Shown: positions 34,130 to 46,089 of the stretch, piece by piece
Layout of the letters: every line of letters begins with the position of its first letter
How positions within the stretch are numbered: the first letter of the stretch is position 1
From: Unio delphinus
Taxonomy: Eukaryota; Mollusca; Bivalvia; Unionida; Unionidae
DNA: 64,000 nt
Assembly (NCBI GenBank): GCA_029339505.1
Contig: JAQISU010000026.1
Coordinates: 2,926,001 to 2,990,000, forward strand
Direction: 5' to 3'
Translations under genes and position numbers: made by a program
The notes under the pieces: generated by a model
Database searches by the model: none
What the model saw: only the letters and a program-made list of their open reading frames with translations
What the model was told of the DNA's origin: nothing

Positions 34130-35690
34130 TTTCAGGAATTTGGAAAGATGTTGAGAAATGTAAAGCATTTTCATACAAGAATAGAGGTTCTGACATAACA
34201 GACATGACAGATGGAAAAGCAAATCCTGTTCTTGTCAGTGATCAAGGATTTCTTTCAGAAAATTCTAACAGTTTTAAGCCATTTTTAACACTGTTGGAGT
34301 GAGTTTATATTCATCATCTAAAATACAGTTATGGCAATATTGATGGTCATAAATGAATTGAGTCCAAAATTTAGATTTGCCCATGACAATCTGCTGCTTG
34401 CAGGCACATGACAAGGAAAGGGGAAGCCACTGTTTAGGCAATACCATACTGTTTTCAGTGAATACATGAACAATTTATATAATAATGGAGTTGATATTAA
34501 ACTAAATGCTAGTTTTATCAGTGTAAAACAAGCAGTTATTTATGGGATTGCTTTTCTCCCAGCAAAGGCAGAGATGTTTTGTATGACCTATTTTAATGGA
34601 TCAGAAACCTGCATTGTTTGTGACGATCCAGGAATGGTTGTAAAGCAAGGAAAATGAACTGTAAGGAGTTATCATTACGGAAGTAAAAAATGCATGTATG
34701 CATGTAGAAATCACCAGGAAGTGATTTCGCATTATGCAAGTGTGAAGAGATATATGTAAAAAACATTGCAAAGGATTTAAAGGAACATCAGGTCTTGCAT
34801 CACTTGTCTTTATTTGACATTATTATAGGAACTGTACCAGATTACAGGCATGGAGTCCTTCTTGGAATCACAAAGACTGTGCTAAATAAATGGTTTTCCC
34901 CAACAGAAAGTAAAAATTAGTATTTTATTGGTAAAGATATTGAAGCTATTTCAAGTAAAATAAAAAATATAATACCATCAAGCAACATTGAAAGATTTCC
35001 ATGTGACCTTGAAAAACATTACAATCATTTTAAAGCAATGGAATTACAAGCATGGCTTTTATATTATGCCATTCTTTGCCACAATGGATTTCTGGAAGCT
35101 TTGGGTATGTACCCTGGTGGGCTTGGAGCTGTTTTCCATTTAAGGACACAAACTTCTGCAGTCAGTGCATGCAACTGGCATTGCATTGTAACAAGCAATG
35201 AGATATAAGCAAGCACAAGCCTGTTTCCCTAGAAAAAGGTTGAATCGAGGTAAATTGTACAGTCATGGAAAATGACCAATGAAGCAAATAATGGTGTAGT
35301 TTGAGGTGCCAAAAAAATCTTTGAACAAAATGAAATTCTGGAAGAGCTTGAAGTGATCAATTTACAAGAGGTGAGAAAGGTGGGCAGAATAACTGTCAGT
35401 TGTGCAAAAGTTTATTCGGATAATTCAAGGATGTAAAATCAAATTTGCAGTTTTGTGCTTTATAATAGCAGTAAAATAGGATTTATTTGATACTTTGTGT
35501 TGCTCGAGTTAGAAAACAAAGTCTGTGCTGTTATTCATCGATTTGAAAGAGAAATGAACATGTCACTGTCAAGGCTTACAGGTGGATAACATTTGCTTTC
35601 AGTAAAACCTCACCGTTTGTTGGTGTAAATGCTGCAGAAAAACTTTTTGACACCTTTGTATGGATAGCATAAAGCATGAGTTTCATGGAT
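34130..35690 (+). pseudogene. CACTA/EnSpm transposase relic (Transposase_21-like)
   Basis: Collinear fragments match the tnp2/Transposase_21 type found in metazoan EnSpm/CACTA elements: DITDMTDGK with DQGFLSENSNSFKPFL (34190-34300); YMNNLYNNGVDIKLNASFIS then AFLPAKAEMFCMTYFNGSET and CIVCDDPGMVVKQGK (34460-34655); then DYRHGVLLGITKTVLNKWFS (34840-34900), YFIGKDIEAISSKIKNIIPS and FPCDLEKHYNHFKAMELQAW, LLYYAILCHNGFLEA (to 35100), and a decayed tail with WAWSCFPF near 35125. Stops and frameshifts break it, for example at 34657 and 34918. D/E catalytic positions cannot all be assigned. I did not find convincing CACTA-type ends. Confidence 0.75.
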
Positions 35691-35769
35691 ATAACATTAC
35701 TTTCTGATTTCATTATTTTGCTAACTCTAAGGCCATACATAATTACATATTAGAATCTTGTTCATGTTA

Positions 35770-35985
35770 TGTTTTTCAGACATCCTCTGGTTCTATAATT
35801 TCCTAGAACATTTCATGTATTATTGTTCTTGAATTGTACTTCATTTGTTCTTAAAGTTATTCATGAACTTTTCAGGAACTGTAGTTATGAACAGCCAAAA
35901 AATGGTTTCAAGAATGTTTCATGTTCAGTTCAAGAATAGTTCATAAAGTTGATTACCTGTTCATAATTTCAAGAACTCGCAGGGG
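35770..35985. repeat. Cluster of GTTC/GAAC inverted motifs
   Basis: Many alternating TTC and GAA triplets: TTCATGAACTTTTCAGGAAC at 35860-35879 and TTCAAGAATGTTTCATG with GTTCAAGAATAGTTCAT at 35907-35944. It could be a decayed palindromic repeat. The pattern also resembles heat-shock elements, though some spacings are off. Confidence 0.6.
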
Positions 35986-36475
35986 TACAGCATCAAGAAA
36001 TTGTGATGGATGAAATTCAATAAAACATGGGAAACATGTACATAAAACCTATATATAATGTACTCATCTTGTTATGCATTTTCATGTTTATTTTTTGCTA
36101 GCTAAATAACTAAATATATTCAAATTTGTTTATTTCCTTTTATTTATTCTGGAACAATGAGCACTTTTTCATATCAGTATAATTATAGTAGAATATTCTT
36201 GTATAAATAGTGTTCAGCATGTTTTTGTTTTTTTTTAAATCCAGAAATTTTTCAGTTATCATTTTCCAAACATTAAAACAGAAATAGATAGGTAAAATCA
36301 TTTTTTAAAAAATCAGTAAAACTTTTGAAAAGGGATTTTTTTTCTTCATAGGTTTTACTGGTTTATCTTCTTGGTATACAGTATAGATTTGTATTTTGGC
36401 CCCTCTTTACCATTTTATTTATAGGAGTTGAGTTTTGCTAGATCAGCACTGCACTAAAGAAATGAATAGGCAGAA

Positions 36476-36735
36476 GACATAAAAATTACTCATTTGACAA
36501 CCTCCATGCTGGGACATAAAAATTACTCATTTGACAACCTCCATGCTGGGACATAAAAATTACTCATTTGACAACCTCCATGCTGGGACATAAAAATTAC
36601 TCATTTGACAACCTCCATGCTGGGACATAAAAATTACTCATTTGACAACCTCCATGCTGGGACATAAAAATTACTCATTTGACAACCTCCATGATTGGAC
36701 ATAAAAATTACTCATTTGACAACCTCCATGCTGGG
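36476..36735. repeat. 37-bp minisatellite, 7 near-identical copies
   Basis: Units start with GACATAAAAATTACTCATTT and end with CCTCCATGCTGG; starts at 36476, 36513, 36550, 36587, 36624, 36661 and 36698. Only the sixth copy differs clearly (ATGATTG for ATGCTGG). Confidence 0.95.
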
Positions 36736-36934
36736 ACTTGTTTGTTAACAGGACAGTACTATTCAGATCTCACTGTTGTGGAAATAAAATCTTGTAATAA
36801 AATCAAATCAGTGTTTATGAAAATAAATACAGGGAAAAAAATATTCAGAAAACTCATTAATTCAGATATATTCATTGGCAATTAAGGTGTCCAGATTAAT
36901 GAAGTTTCACTGTAGATAGATTAGATTGGTAGGT

Positions 36935-37054
36935 AGATAATGATGGATGGATGGATGGATGATGGATGGATGGACAGACAGACAGACACGTTATTAAGAT
37001 AAGTAGGTAGGTAGGTTGGTAGATAGATAGATAGGTGGGTAGGTAGGTTGATAG

Positions 37055-37136
<82 letters not shown>

Positions 37137-37137
37137 T
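36935..37137. repeat. Compound tetranucleotide microsatellite
   Basis: (GATG)n, then (CAGA)n, (GTAG/GTTG)n and a long (GATA)n at about 37046-37137. The mix suggests stepwise conversion between neighbouring motifs. Confidence 0.93.
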
Positions 37138-38149
37138 TATTTGCATGTGTTTTTGCAGTAATAATGTGTCAATATTTGTATCAGTGCCAGTAGTTCTTTC
37201 GATGAATAGTCTAATATTTTCTGCCTCCCCCCTGGGAAGCTTGTAACCCCCTTGCAATTTTAAAAATTAAAAGCATCATGTATATTTTGTTTTTAAAATG
37301 GCAGGAAGGTACAGAATTCCTCTGTATATATGTAGGCAAATGCTATGGTTCAGATTAATTCTCAAGTAATTAACTAGATCTATTGCTGGTAGATGATGAC
37401 AAAAAAAGTTTTGATCCCAATTCAAGAAAGAAAAAGATGCCGGAAATAGAATAAAGCTTTATGTGGTTTTATTTTCGTTGATCTCTACTGATACCAATGG
37501 CATCTCAGTAAAATAGTTTCTCTTCCTTCAGAAATCACTATATCTAAAAGTTTCCCCTCATCTCTGCATTCTGAGCTGAAGTAAGCAAAAAATGAGACCT
37601 TCATAACATGCAATTAATGGGTTGAAGCATCTAAGTTTATTCTGCAATAATACAGATAAAGTATCTAAAGATTGTAGAATTGGCTTGAATTGGCATTTTT
37701 CCATGATAAGCCCAGGAGGCAAATTTTGTTGAAATGTTGGGAGTGCATGGGTTTATCATTGGACAGCGAGTTTTTAAATAAATGTTCCCAAAAGTTTAAA
37801 AAAGCTAGGGATGGATTTATCATCATGCCTAAGTTTATTTTTAGATAGTTATGGTGCTTGACAAACTGATAGGAAAATGCTGTTCGTGCATCAAAACACA
37901 CAAAGGTAATGTTGCTCTTTATCTGTTGAAATGTGGGACAATTAACCCAACCCTCTCCTTCCAACCATCACCAGATTAGGGACTTGTTAATATAACAAGC
38001 ATTCCATCACTTATATGTCATTTTAGCAAAAAAGAATTTTAATTAAGTTTTAAAAACTAAATTGCATAATGCACCAGCAGATTAGGATCTATGTAAGATC
38101 TTCAGGTAGGACAGTGCATATCTAATTTTAATTAGATTGCTGGTACAAG
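37138..38149. other. No gene seen
   Basis: Unique sequence between tandem arrays. Confidence 0.5.
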
Positions 38150-38595
38150 TTGTGTATGAGTTGACCTGTACATGTTAAAGTCCAAGTTTCACATGAAATG
38201 ATCTGTAAATGTCATAGTACAGGTGTCATATGAGGTGAACTGTACATTTCATAGTACATGTGTCATATGAGTTGACCTGTACATATAATAATAGTACAAG
38301 TGTCACATGAAGTAACCTGTACTTTTCATAGTACATGTGTCATATGAGTTGACCTGTACCTACATATAATAGTACAAGTGTCACATGAAATAATCTGTAC
38401 ATGTCATAGTACATGTGTCATATGAGGTGACCTGTACATATAATAGTACAAGTGTCACATGAAGTAACCTGTACATTTCATAATATAGGTGTCATATGAG
38501 CTGACCAGTACATATAATAAGTACAAGTGTCACATGAAATGATCTGTACATGTCATAGTACAGGTGTCATATGAGGTGACCTGTACATATATTTC
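38150..38595. repeat. ~37-bp tandem array with alternating (74-bp) units
   Basis: Units alternate between CACATGAAATGATCTGTACA and CATATGAGGTGACCTGTACA, each followed by a TAGTACA(A/G)GTGT end. About twelve units. Not related to the 37-bp array at 36.5 kb. Confidence 0.9.
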
Positions 38596-38631
38596 AGATA
38601 TCAAAGGATGGTGACATTGAATGTTGTATCA

Positions 38632-38795
38632 TAGCCAATGTAGGTATGTGAAAAAGCTTGCCAATAGCTTTCTGTGGGTGATGGTGTTTTTTTAAAGGTT
38701 TTTTTCTAGGTTCTTCTTACACCAATTAAACTGGACACCGTATAGCCTATCTTGCACTGAAAAATGCTTTAAACCACATAATAACAAGAAAAGGT
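38632..38795 (+). mobile_element. SINE family B, 3' part
   Basis: Starts within the body (GCCAATGTAGGTATGTGAAA) and ends TTTAAACCACATAATAACAA. tRNA-like head absent. Confidence 0.75.
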
Positions 38796-38949
38796 TTTTT
38801 ATGAGGTGACCTATTCTTGTTTATAGGTCATAGTACAGGTGTAATATGATGTGGCCCTAAGTTGGACTTGTGAAAGACCTAAATGACCCCTTCATGTGGA
38901 GAAAATAATTCTGCTAGTTTTAAATTGCCCATGAGTATGTATATGTGAT

Positions 38950-38958
38950 GTGTATGTA

Positions 38959-39028
<70 letters not shown>
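38950..39028. repeat. (TG)n(TA)n microsatellite
   Basis: Short TG/TATG run followed by ~60 bp of TA, about 610 bp before the bicc1 exon. Confidence 0.95.
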
Positions 39029-39032
<4 letters not shown>

Positions 39033-39640
39033 CATTGACCCAGACCATTAAACTCTCAGACTGGTTCACTTAGTCACATTGAAGTTTTTTTTTTCTACTT
39101 AAAGGTACAGACGAAATTGTATGACTTGTCCCATAGAACTCACAATACTGCTAACTTTAAAACTTCCAAATCAAGAGAACTGTTAATCTGTGAATTCAAG
39201 GAACCTTCTGATTAATGGACATATTAAGTTAAATTTACAAACTTAATTTAAGACATATTTTTGGCCATGACTTGGATCAGCACATTTCTTTAAAACCCTT
39301 TTTGTTTGAGTAGCACATTTGTAAATTCAATCAATAATAGTTAAGTGCATTGTTTTAAAAAGTAAATAATATTATGTTTGGCATGTATATATGGCAACAT
39401 TACTTTTACCTGATGACAGTCATCGCTATTGAACAGCTCTCACGTATTTTAAATGACAGTAAATGAACTGGACTATTTAGTATAAAGCAGTATTGCGTAT
39501 GATGTACTTGTCTGAGTCACATTAAATGTGTACATGGGTTACATACTTAAAACTTTTCTTCACAAACTATTGTGTTTGAATTTTATTGTATCACAAACCT
39601 GTCATCATGTGTTACAAATTTAACTTTCTTTTGTCCACAG

Positions 39641-39710
39641 GTCATGGACGAAACAAATACTCAGATCACATGGCCATCCAAATTAAAAATTGGTGCCAAA
39701 TCAAAGAAAG
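39641..39710 (+). CDS. bicc1: bicc1 (Bicaudal-C) internal exon, KH region
   Basis: This 70-bp exon encodes 23 residues plus the first base of the next codon; it includes TNTQITWPSKLKIGAKSKK. That block is strongly conserved in Bicaudal-C proteins, RNA-binding KH/SAM translational regulators (human BICC1 has a near-identical block ending GAKSKKD). The upstream boundary is a pyrimidine-rich tract ending tgtccacag and the downstream boundary is GTAAGT. The exon starts in phase 0 and ends in phase 1, which suits the next Bicaudal-C residue, Asp, beginning with the last G. Bicaudal-C acts in the cytoplasm on target mRNAs; this exon covers the early part of the first KH region. I looked for the flanking exons (the FFQK-type end upstream, the DPHIKVSG-type start downstream) and found neither. 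The family assignment rests on this one motif, but the motif is highly specific. Confidence 0.87.
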
Positions 39711-40239
39711 GTAAGTTAAAAGAAGAAGTATTAGACTGTTCTTTTGTAAACATTTCTTGTTCATTTATTATTCTTTAATCAGTCAAAGGTTTTCCCAATA
39801 ACACTTGATTATTTATTGAAAGTGGTACAAATTGAAAGTGATACAAAGTGAATAGACTTCTACCTTGACATGGTGCCAGTCTCACCAATGCATTAATTTT
39901 AAAGGCATGGTAGGAAATTCAATTTACAATACCTCAGTTTTTGATGTGTCACCCAGTAAGGGGCAGTACATTCCACATTATTTGAACAAGTGGTTACCCA
40001 TTAAAGGTAACTTGTGCCAGTTAGCACTATTGGAACTCAGTCTTGAGAATTCGGTATATGCATATGATCGTATTGCATGAACACTTCAGAACTATTCAGG
40101 TTATTCTGGAGTCAGTTAAATTCCATGGGATAGGTGTAAGTTATAATTGAACTGAAGTGATTTCCTTTTTCTTTTTAGAGAATTTGTAACAGAAAAATAT
40201 TACTTTTTATATTAGATGTACTGGTCATAGAACAGAAGA
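39711..40239. other. bicc1 intron start, unique
   Basis: Begins with the GTAAGT donor. No second exon was seen. Confidence 0.6.
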
Positions 40240-40900
40240 ACTTATGGAATGGTCTGTTGTCTGTTTGTCTGTTAGTGCAAGTTTGTTTTCACTAATCCTT
40301 ATCTATTTAGAGGATTACCACGAGACTTTACACATCCTATAAATGAAAATGGTGCCACCTGGACGTCAGTATGGCCAATACAGTAGCCATCTTCAAAATC
40401 ATGTTATTACTACTTTGCCAGAATGGAAAGTCATATTGAAATATTGTTTTCAACAGAAGACTTAATATTATATTATCTACTTGGTTCTAAATGAAAATGG
40501 AGTCATATTGCTCTCCAGTATGGCCACTGTGGTGGCCATCTTTTTTGAGAATGGATGATTATGTCAACATTGGGTTTTTGCTGTAAGATTTCTTATGATT
40601 TTGAATTTGTTCTAAGTGAAAATCTGACTTCCGTTATGGTGGCCACTGTAGCCATCTTGGAAATCTTTGCTATTTCTGCTTCTCCAGACTGAAATGTAAT
40701 ATTTTAATTGTGTTTCACTTGAAGACATCTTGTGATGTCTGGCTTGTCTAAATAAAAATGGAGCTGATCTGATGTCTGATATGGCTGCCAGTGGCCATCT
40801 TGAAGATCTTTTTATTGATGTAAAATTTTCACCAGAAGACTCCATATAATGTTTAGTTGGGTTCCATATGTGGTAGCCATCTTTATGGGAGACTACAATA
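40240..40900 (+). repeat. Degenerate tandem array R1
   Basis: Begins with GTCTGTTTGTCTGTTAG and repeats AAATGAAAATGG(A/T)G..., GGCCA(C/T)..(G/A)TGGCCATCTT about every 125 bp, four to five units. It is the nearest repeat array downstream of the bicc1 exon. Confidence 0.75.
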
Positions 40901-41151
40901 TTGGAGCATCTGTCGATTGATTCCTTGGATGGGATCAAAGTCAGGTATACAAAACTTGCAATTGCATTTACATTTTTTAATATTTGTTGACCTGGCTTTT
41001 AAATTCAGAACAGATAATACTTTGTATACACCGTTTATAAGGTGGTTCATATTATGTTGTGTTGTCTGTTCATAAACCCATCTAATTTTACAAATTTTGT
41101 TTCTGCCCAATAACTATAGTTATCTGCTATCTACAGTTACTAAAATTTTGT

Positions 41152-41392
41152 TGTTGTAGGGTTTAATGCCATTTTCCAGCATGATATAGGCTATACATTG
41201 CAGCTGATGTTAATGGTGGAGGAAGAATCCGGGAAACCCCCAGAAAGAACCACCTTCCTACGCGAACCTACTGGCAAGCTTTCTCACATACCCACATTGA
41301 CTGAATCTGAGGTTTGAACCTATGCAGACAGGTGAGATGGCAGTGATCCGTAATGGAGAGCGCTTTAGACCACTCGTCCACTTGGGGCCCCA
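41152..41392 (-). mobile_element. SINE family B, minus strand
   Basis: Reverse complement begins GGGGCCCCAAGTGGACGAGT, has the B box-like GGTTCAAACCTC and ends in TTAAACCCTACAACAACAA. Flanking AAAATTTTG/AAAAATTTG may be the target duplication. Confidence 0.88.
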
Positions 41393-41409
41393 CAAAAATT
41401 TGTGATATA

Positions 41410-42330
41410 CATGAATAAGGAAGAAGCCAATAATTCTTGGGATCGAGAGGTGATGTACCAAGTTGCTGTGACTGAAAGAATGTGAATGGTCTCAGCGGAA
41501 AAACATTAGTTCTGCATCATATACCTGGATGAAACTTTGTGAATGGCTTGTACTTGGGGTAAAGAAATTTCTTGATTTTGGAGACTAACTGTCAAAGGTG
41601 TGTGATTTGATTTTTAATGTAACTTTAAAACTTTTTTAGTAATATTGCTATGTTGTTTGTAGATTGACATTTTATAGTGATGTCTAGCACTGGGTATCAT
41701 GACACAGACAAATAGCATCATATCTCACCGCATCACTTTATTCGGACACCAGGTCATCAAGTCCTAATACCTCTTAATGCTGACCATTTAGTGCAGCAGC
41801 TGCTAGTGCCATTTTCATAAGTCTTTGGTATGACTCATCCAGGGTTTGAAACCACGACCTCCTGCATACATGGTGGATTATCTAACCACTTAGGCCATTA
41901 GAGCAGTCCAACTGTAAAAGGTGAAAGACGCGCTCACTGAAACAAGGAAAATAATGGTTTCAGCACAGAAAAATTTAGTTGTGAACCATATACATTCATC
42001 AGAAATTGTTGATGGCTTACTGTTGCACACTGGGTAAGGAAGAAGCCCAATTCATATCAAGATCATTTCAATTTTATGCTTGCAGTGACTGAAAGAAGAA
42101 AAATGTTTCTTCTTTATAACTTTAGTTTTAGACCTTTACCTTAACTAAATTTTGTAAATTGTTTACAATGAAGGTTATATTTGGTTTTGTGGAATAATGT
42201 TTGTTTTTGAGTACATACCTGGACTCAACTTTGTGGATGGCTTGCACTTAGGATAGTAACTGAACCTAACAATATTGGGTCTAAAGGTCCGAAATCATGG
42301 TCATAGTAAGTCTGATAAGAAAATAATGAT
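41410..42330 (+). repeat. R3 array interrupted by SINE A
   Basis: Units with ATACCTGGATGAAACTTTGT, GAATGGCTTGTACTTGGGGT, GTGACTGAAAGAAGAAAAAT and TGGATGGCTTGCACTTAGG. A minus-strand SINE A occupies 41671-41912. Confidence 0.72.
41671..41912 (-). mobile_element. SINE family A, minus strand
   Basis: Reverse complement shows GGCCTAAGTGGTTAGATAAT, a B box-like GGTTTCAAACCC..., CTCAGCATTAAGAGGT-like block and AGTGCTAGACATCACTATAA. The 3' end stops early. It sits inside the degenerate R3 array. Confidence 0.85.
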
Positions 42331-44204
42331 TTCTTCCCAAGTTTTCTTCAAGTCCATGTACATGAATCGTTGGTCCAGGTTATTGAAGCCCTTTTGATCA
42401 ATAATACCTGGAGTCAACTAAGTCCTAGTACTAGCATGGAGGATTATTAAATACTTGGCAGGCGTGTAATATAATATTCAAAAGCTATTTTTTTTGTAGT
42501 TATCTTTTGGGATGCACAAGTAATTATTGGCAGAACTACTGTATTAATTATGATTCCCCCCCCCCCCACAAGACTTTATGTTTTTATTTTTTTAAATGAA
42601 AAAGTTTTCCATACTAAAAATTAGAAACCAGGAAATGATTATAAATTTCATAGATGTTTGGGTATTACAAGTGAGTGAATATTCAGATGATACATTGTAG
42701 TAGTTAGTGGTCAGTTTATGGGTTTGGACCTGTTGGTCAAGGGTTGGAAAAGGAGATAGGTTTGGATGGTGTGGTTGAAACAGAAATATGTACATGTAAA
42801 AATATTAATTAAACAGTTGCCTTCGGAGGTCATGAAAGTACTAGTATCTAGTTTTAAAATGAACACATCTTGAGGATATTCAGAACTTGCACATACTTGT
42901 TGAGCATGTTCAGACTGAAATTTCGGTGAAGCTTTACAAAACAAAACAAAACATAACATGACAACAAAGACAAACATAGGCAGTCAGTTGAGACAGGAAA
43001 TTTGCATGTTCAAAGCAACCAACATTCTAAGCCTTTCTGATTTCACTACACACAAAATTAATCCAGATCCGATACGGCATCCGACATACATTCATTGGCT
43101 ATTGAATGGGCTGCTTGTTCAGTTTTGACCCAGTTTGATAGTGGCAAATAAACCTGATTGTAACAGGTAGGGGTAATCATAATAGGTTATCACTGAGCAA
43201 GATGATTCCTCCCCTTTTTTATTGACAGTCTGTCAGGACCCCATTGAATGAATGTATTCATTATGTAACCTGAACAGCAACATGTTACATTGAGAATCAT
43301 GGACCATATCTTCCACAGCCAGAGAGTCTGAGATGACTTCTTGTAGGCCAAAAATCCTTGTATGTTTTTCTCAAATCTTAAATTCCTCATTTTGGTATTG
43401 CCATTAAGCAAAGGAAAATAGAGTGTTTGTAATGCTGGATATTCCTTGACATTTGATAGGATGATGCATTTAAAGTGAATAAAAAAGAATTGGGATTAAG
43501 ATGTAAAACAAAATAAGTACATGTTGCATGAAACATATTTTATAAAATCATTGTTTACTTCTAGCATCATCTAACAACATTTACAAGTAAGTTTGTACAA
43601 GCTATCCTGGAAAATTTGATAGGAGAACCTACCCATATCACTTCTGGCATTGGAATGCATTGTTGGATTTCTACATCGATTCTATTTTAGATAGCTATCC
43701 TCTTGAGCAAAATCTCAAGAAAGGAAACCAAAATTATTAGGATGCCATCTGGGATTGAAATGCATGAATCAGCCCATTTGATTATTTTTGTTTATCTATT
43801 TTAATTCCAGCCATCTGTTAGATTTTCTTTTTTATGCTTCATTTTGCTAAACATGTATATTTTTTAAAATATTAATTTGGTGGAATATAAAATGGATGAA
43901 GTTTAAACAGAATTAAAAAATGTTTAAGAAAATCACCAAAAAAGTTTTCATTTGTGGCCAGTGACTAAGAAATTGGTCATAACTATTGCATCATTGACTG
44001 ACAAGTGGGTGGGTGAACATGATAAGTTCAGCCACTGTCACTGTGGTGCATAATTAATTATGTCTTAATTGGATATGAAAATAGCCATTATGATGACGAA
44101 AATTAATGAACTGATGGAGATAAAAAAAACTGCCAGTAATTGAGCTGGATGACCACAGGTTATTTCATATTGTGTATTCAGGACTTAAACTCAGAACTAC
44201 AGAT
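42331..44204. other. No gene seen
   Basis: A short hairpin, CCAGGTTATTGA / TCAATAATACCTGG, lies at 42376-42412, and there is a poly-C tract near 42547. Otherwise AT-rich. Confidence 0.5.
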
Positions 44205-44345
44205 GTAGTGTACCTTTGCTCTACTGGGAGCTATGGTAGTTCAGTTGATGAATCACCAGATTCATAATCCAAGGTCTGTTGATTCACCACCCACCAAAAC
44301 AAGCCCAGGCTGGTTGCCTGTACATGTCCTTAACATAGCCAATAA
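44205..44345 (+). mobile_element. tRNA-like SINE family C
   Basis: GGTAGTTCAGTTGATGAATC resembles an A box and GGTCTGTTGATTCACCACC a diverged B box, followed by AGCCCAGGCTGGTTGCCTG as in family C bodies. Confidence 0.5.
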
Positions 44346-44535
44346 TGTGTTGGAACTGCCATTTAAACCTGCTTAAAAGAAAAAATGCTGTGCCAATGGG
44401 CTCGGCTTTCTTGAAACAAAATATTCCTCCAAAAGTATTTCCTAACTGACTGATTTACAGATTTTGAGGTTTACAGATTTCAGAGTACATGTGTCTTTAA
44501 GTAAAAACTTGCCATTCTATAACAATATTCATACA

Positions 44536-44642
<107 letters not shown>

Positions 44643-44759
44643 TTTATTTCTAACTTCATCTCTGAACCTGAAATCATACTTTTTTAGTCCCACCCCACCC
44701 CACCTCACTCTTTGGGAATATGTATATCTTGGATGAGTTCACACATGAGAGTGAATGTA

Positions 44760-45268
44760 TTCATGTTAATTTGGGGAACATGCATCAAATTGACTGAGCT
44801 TGTTACCCCCACTGGATGCCATATTTCTTATCTGAATATATATTTGTATCATCAAGGTGTTAGTAAGACCATTTTATTTGTCAGTGTGATCCAAGCATTT
44901 TTAATGAGTTGTTCTTGTATCTGATTGGCTGGACTTGTTACTACTCTGAAAGCCGTGATTTTTTTAAATACAAGATTTCGATGAAAATTCAGATGTAGGA
45001 TTTTTTTTTATCAAGATGTCACATGTATAAAATACATGTAATGCATGTGATCTGTGCATATTAGCGATATTTATCTTGCATGTGATTGGCTGATCTTTTT
45101 CCATTCTTGAGACTGCATTTCTATTGAATTTATTTTATATCAAACTTAGTAAATAGGCCTAATATCATTAAGATCTTGGGTGAATACAATAATGAGGAAT
45201 GATAGAGCTAATTTTGTGGATGATCCTTGCATATTAATGAGCTGATTTTATGGATGATCCTTGCATAT
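44760..45268 (+). repeat. Degenerate tandem array R2
   Basis: Three to four units with TGAGCTTGTTACCCCCACTG, ATCTGATTGGCTGGACTTGT, GATTGGCTGATCTTTTTCC and a direct repeat of TGGATGATCCTTGCATAT. Confidence 0.72.
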
Positions 45269-45434
45269 GTTTGTTTGATTAGGATTTTTAACGTAGCTTT
45301 AACAATTTTTCAGTCATATCACTACAATGTCTGCAGTGAGGCAGTCTATAGTGATGTCTAGCACTGGGGCATCATGCAGCAGACATGAAGCATGATGTCC
45401 CACCCAGTCACATTTTCCTGACACCAGGCCAACC

Positions 45435-45436
<2 letters not shown>
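45269..45436 (-). mobile_element. SINE family A, minus strand, head missing
   Basis: The 3' two-thirds is present with its AATCAAACAAACA-like tail (45269-45280), the GTTAAAGC block and CTGGCCTGGTGTCAGGAAAA. The 5' part ends at GGTTGG, where a (TG)n microsatellite begins. Confidence 0.85.
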
Positions 45437-45480
<44 letters not shown>

Positions 45481-45504
45481 TGTGTATGTGTGTGTATGTA
45501 TGTG
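45437..45504. repeat. (TG)n microsatellite
   Basis: TG run with TATG interruptions at its right side, abutting the truncated head of SINE A. Confidence 0.96.
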
Positions 45505-46089
45505 CACATTGCTTCATCTATGATGTCATATGAAGGAAATGAACAGGACATAATAGATTATATTATTGATATTTATATATGGTGTCTGATAATTCAAATA
45601 AAACATCTGAATCTCATTTCCTCAAATATAAACTTAGGACCAATGTAATTTAAGTTATCTGGTTGTAACCTTATTTGAAAACAATGTGTAGTTCACTGAT
45701 AGATTCAAATGTAATATAGTGTAAACAGAAATCTATATAATAATTCTTGTACGAGTCACCCTTCCAGCTTCAGCATTTGATAAATATACAAATCAATGCA
45801 TTGTTATGAATGATGCTTCGGATAGTTATGTCCAGTTTCAGGCAATACTAGGAACTTATTTCATTAAAAATAAAATTAAAATTAATTAATTAAAATTAAA
45901 ATAGTGAGTTAAAGTGCTATTAAACACCACCTACCTACAGATAGACACACAGACACACATAGTCCAGATGGGAATGAGATAGGTAAAAATTTCACAAATT
46001 TAATAGAGCCAGAGCTTATGTGCCTACAATTAGTCCAGTATTATACACAGCTTAAGATGCCCACTAGTGGAGCAGGTAGGTAGGTGAAC

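Noticed and set aside
36476..36735. CRISPR-like array
   Set aside because: The repeats are contiguous with no unique spacers; it is a minisatellite in a eukaryotic intron.
33033..36915. CACTGTAG near 33033 and 36907 as ends of the CACTA element
   Set aside because: Both are in the same orientation; a CACTA element needs inverted ends.
45314..45648. Poly-Thr-His and poly-Val-Cys ORFs
   Set aside because: Translation of the (TG)n tract and the SINE A next to it.
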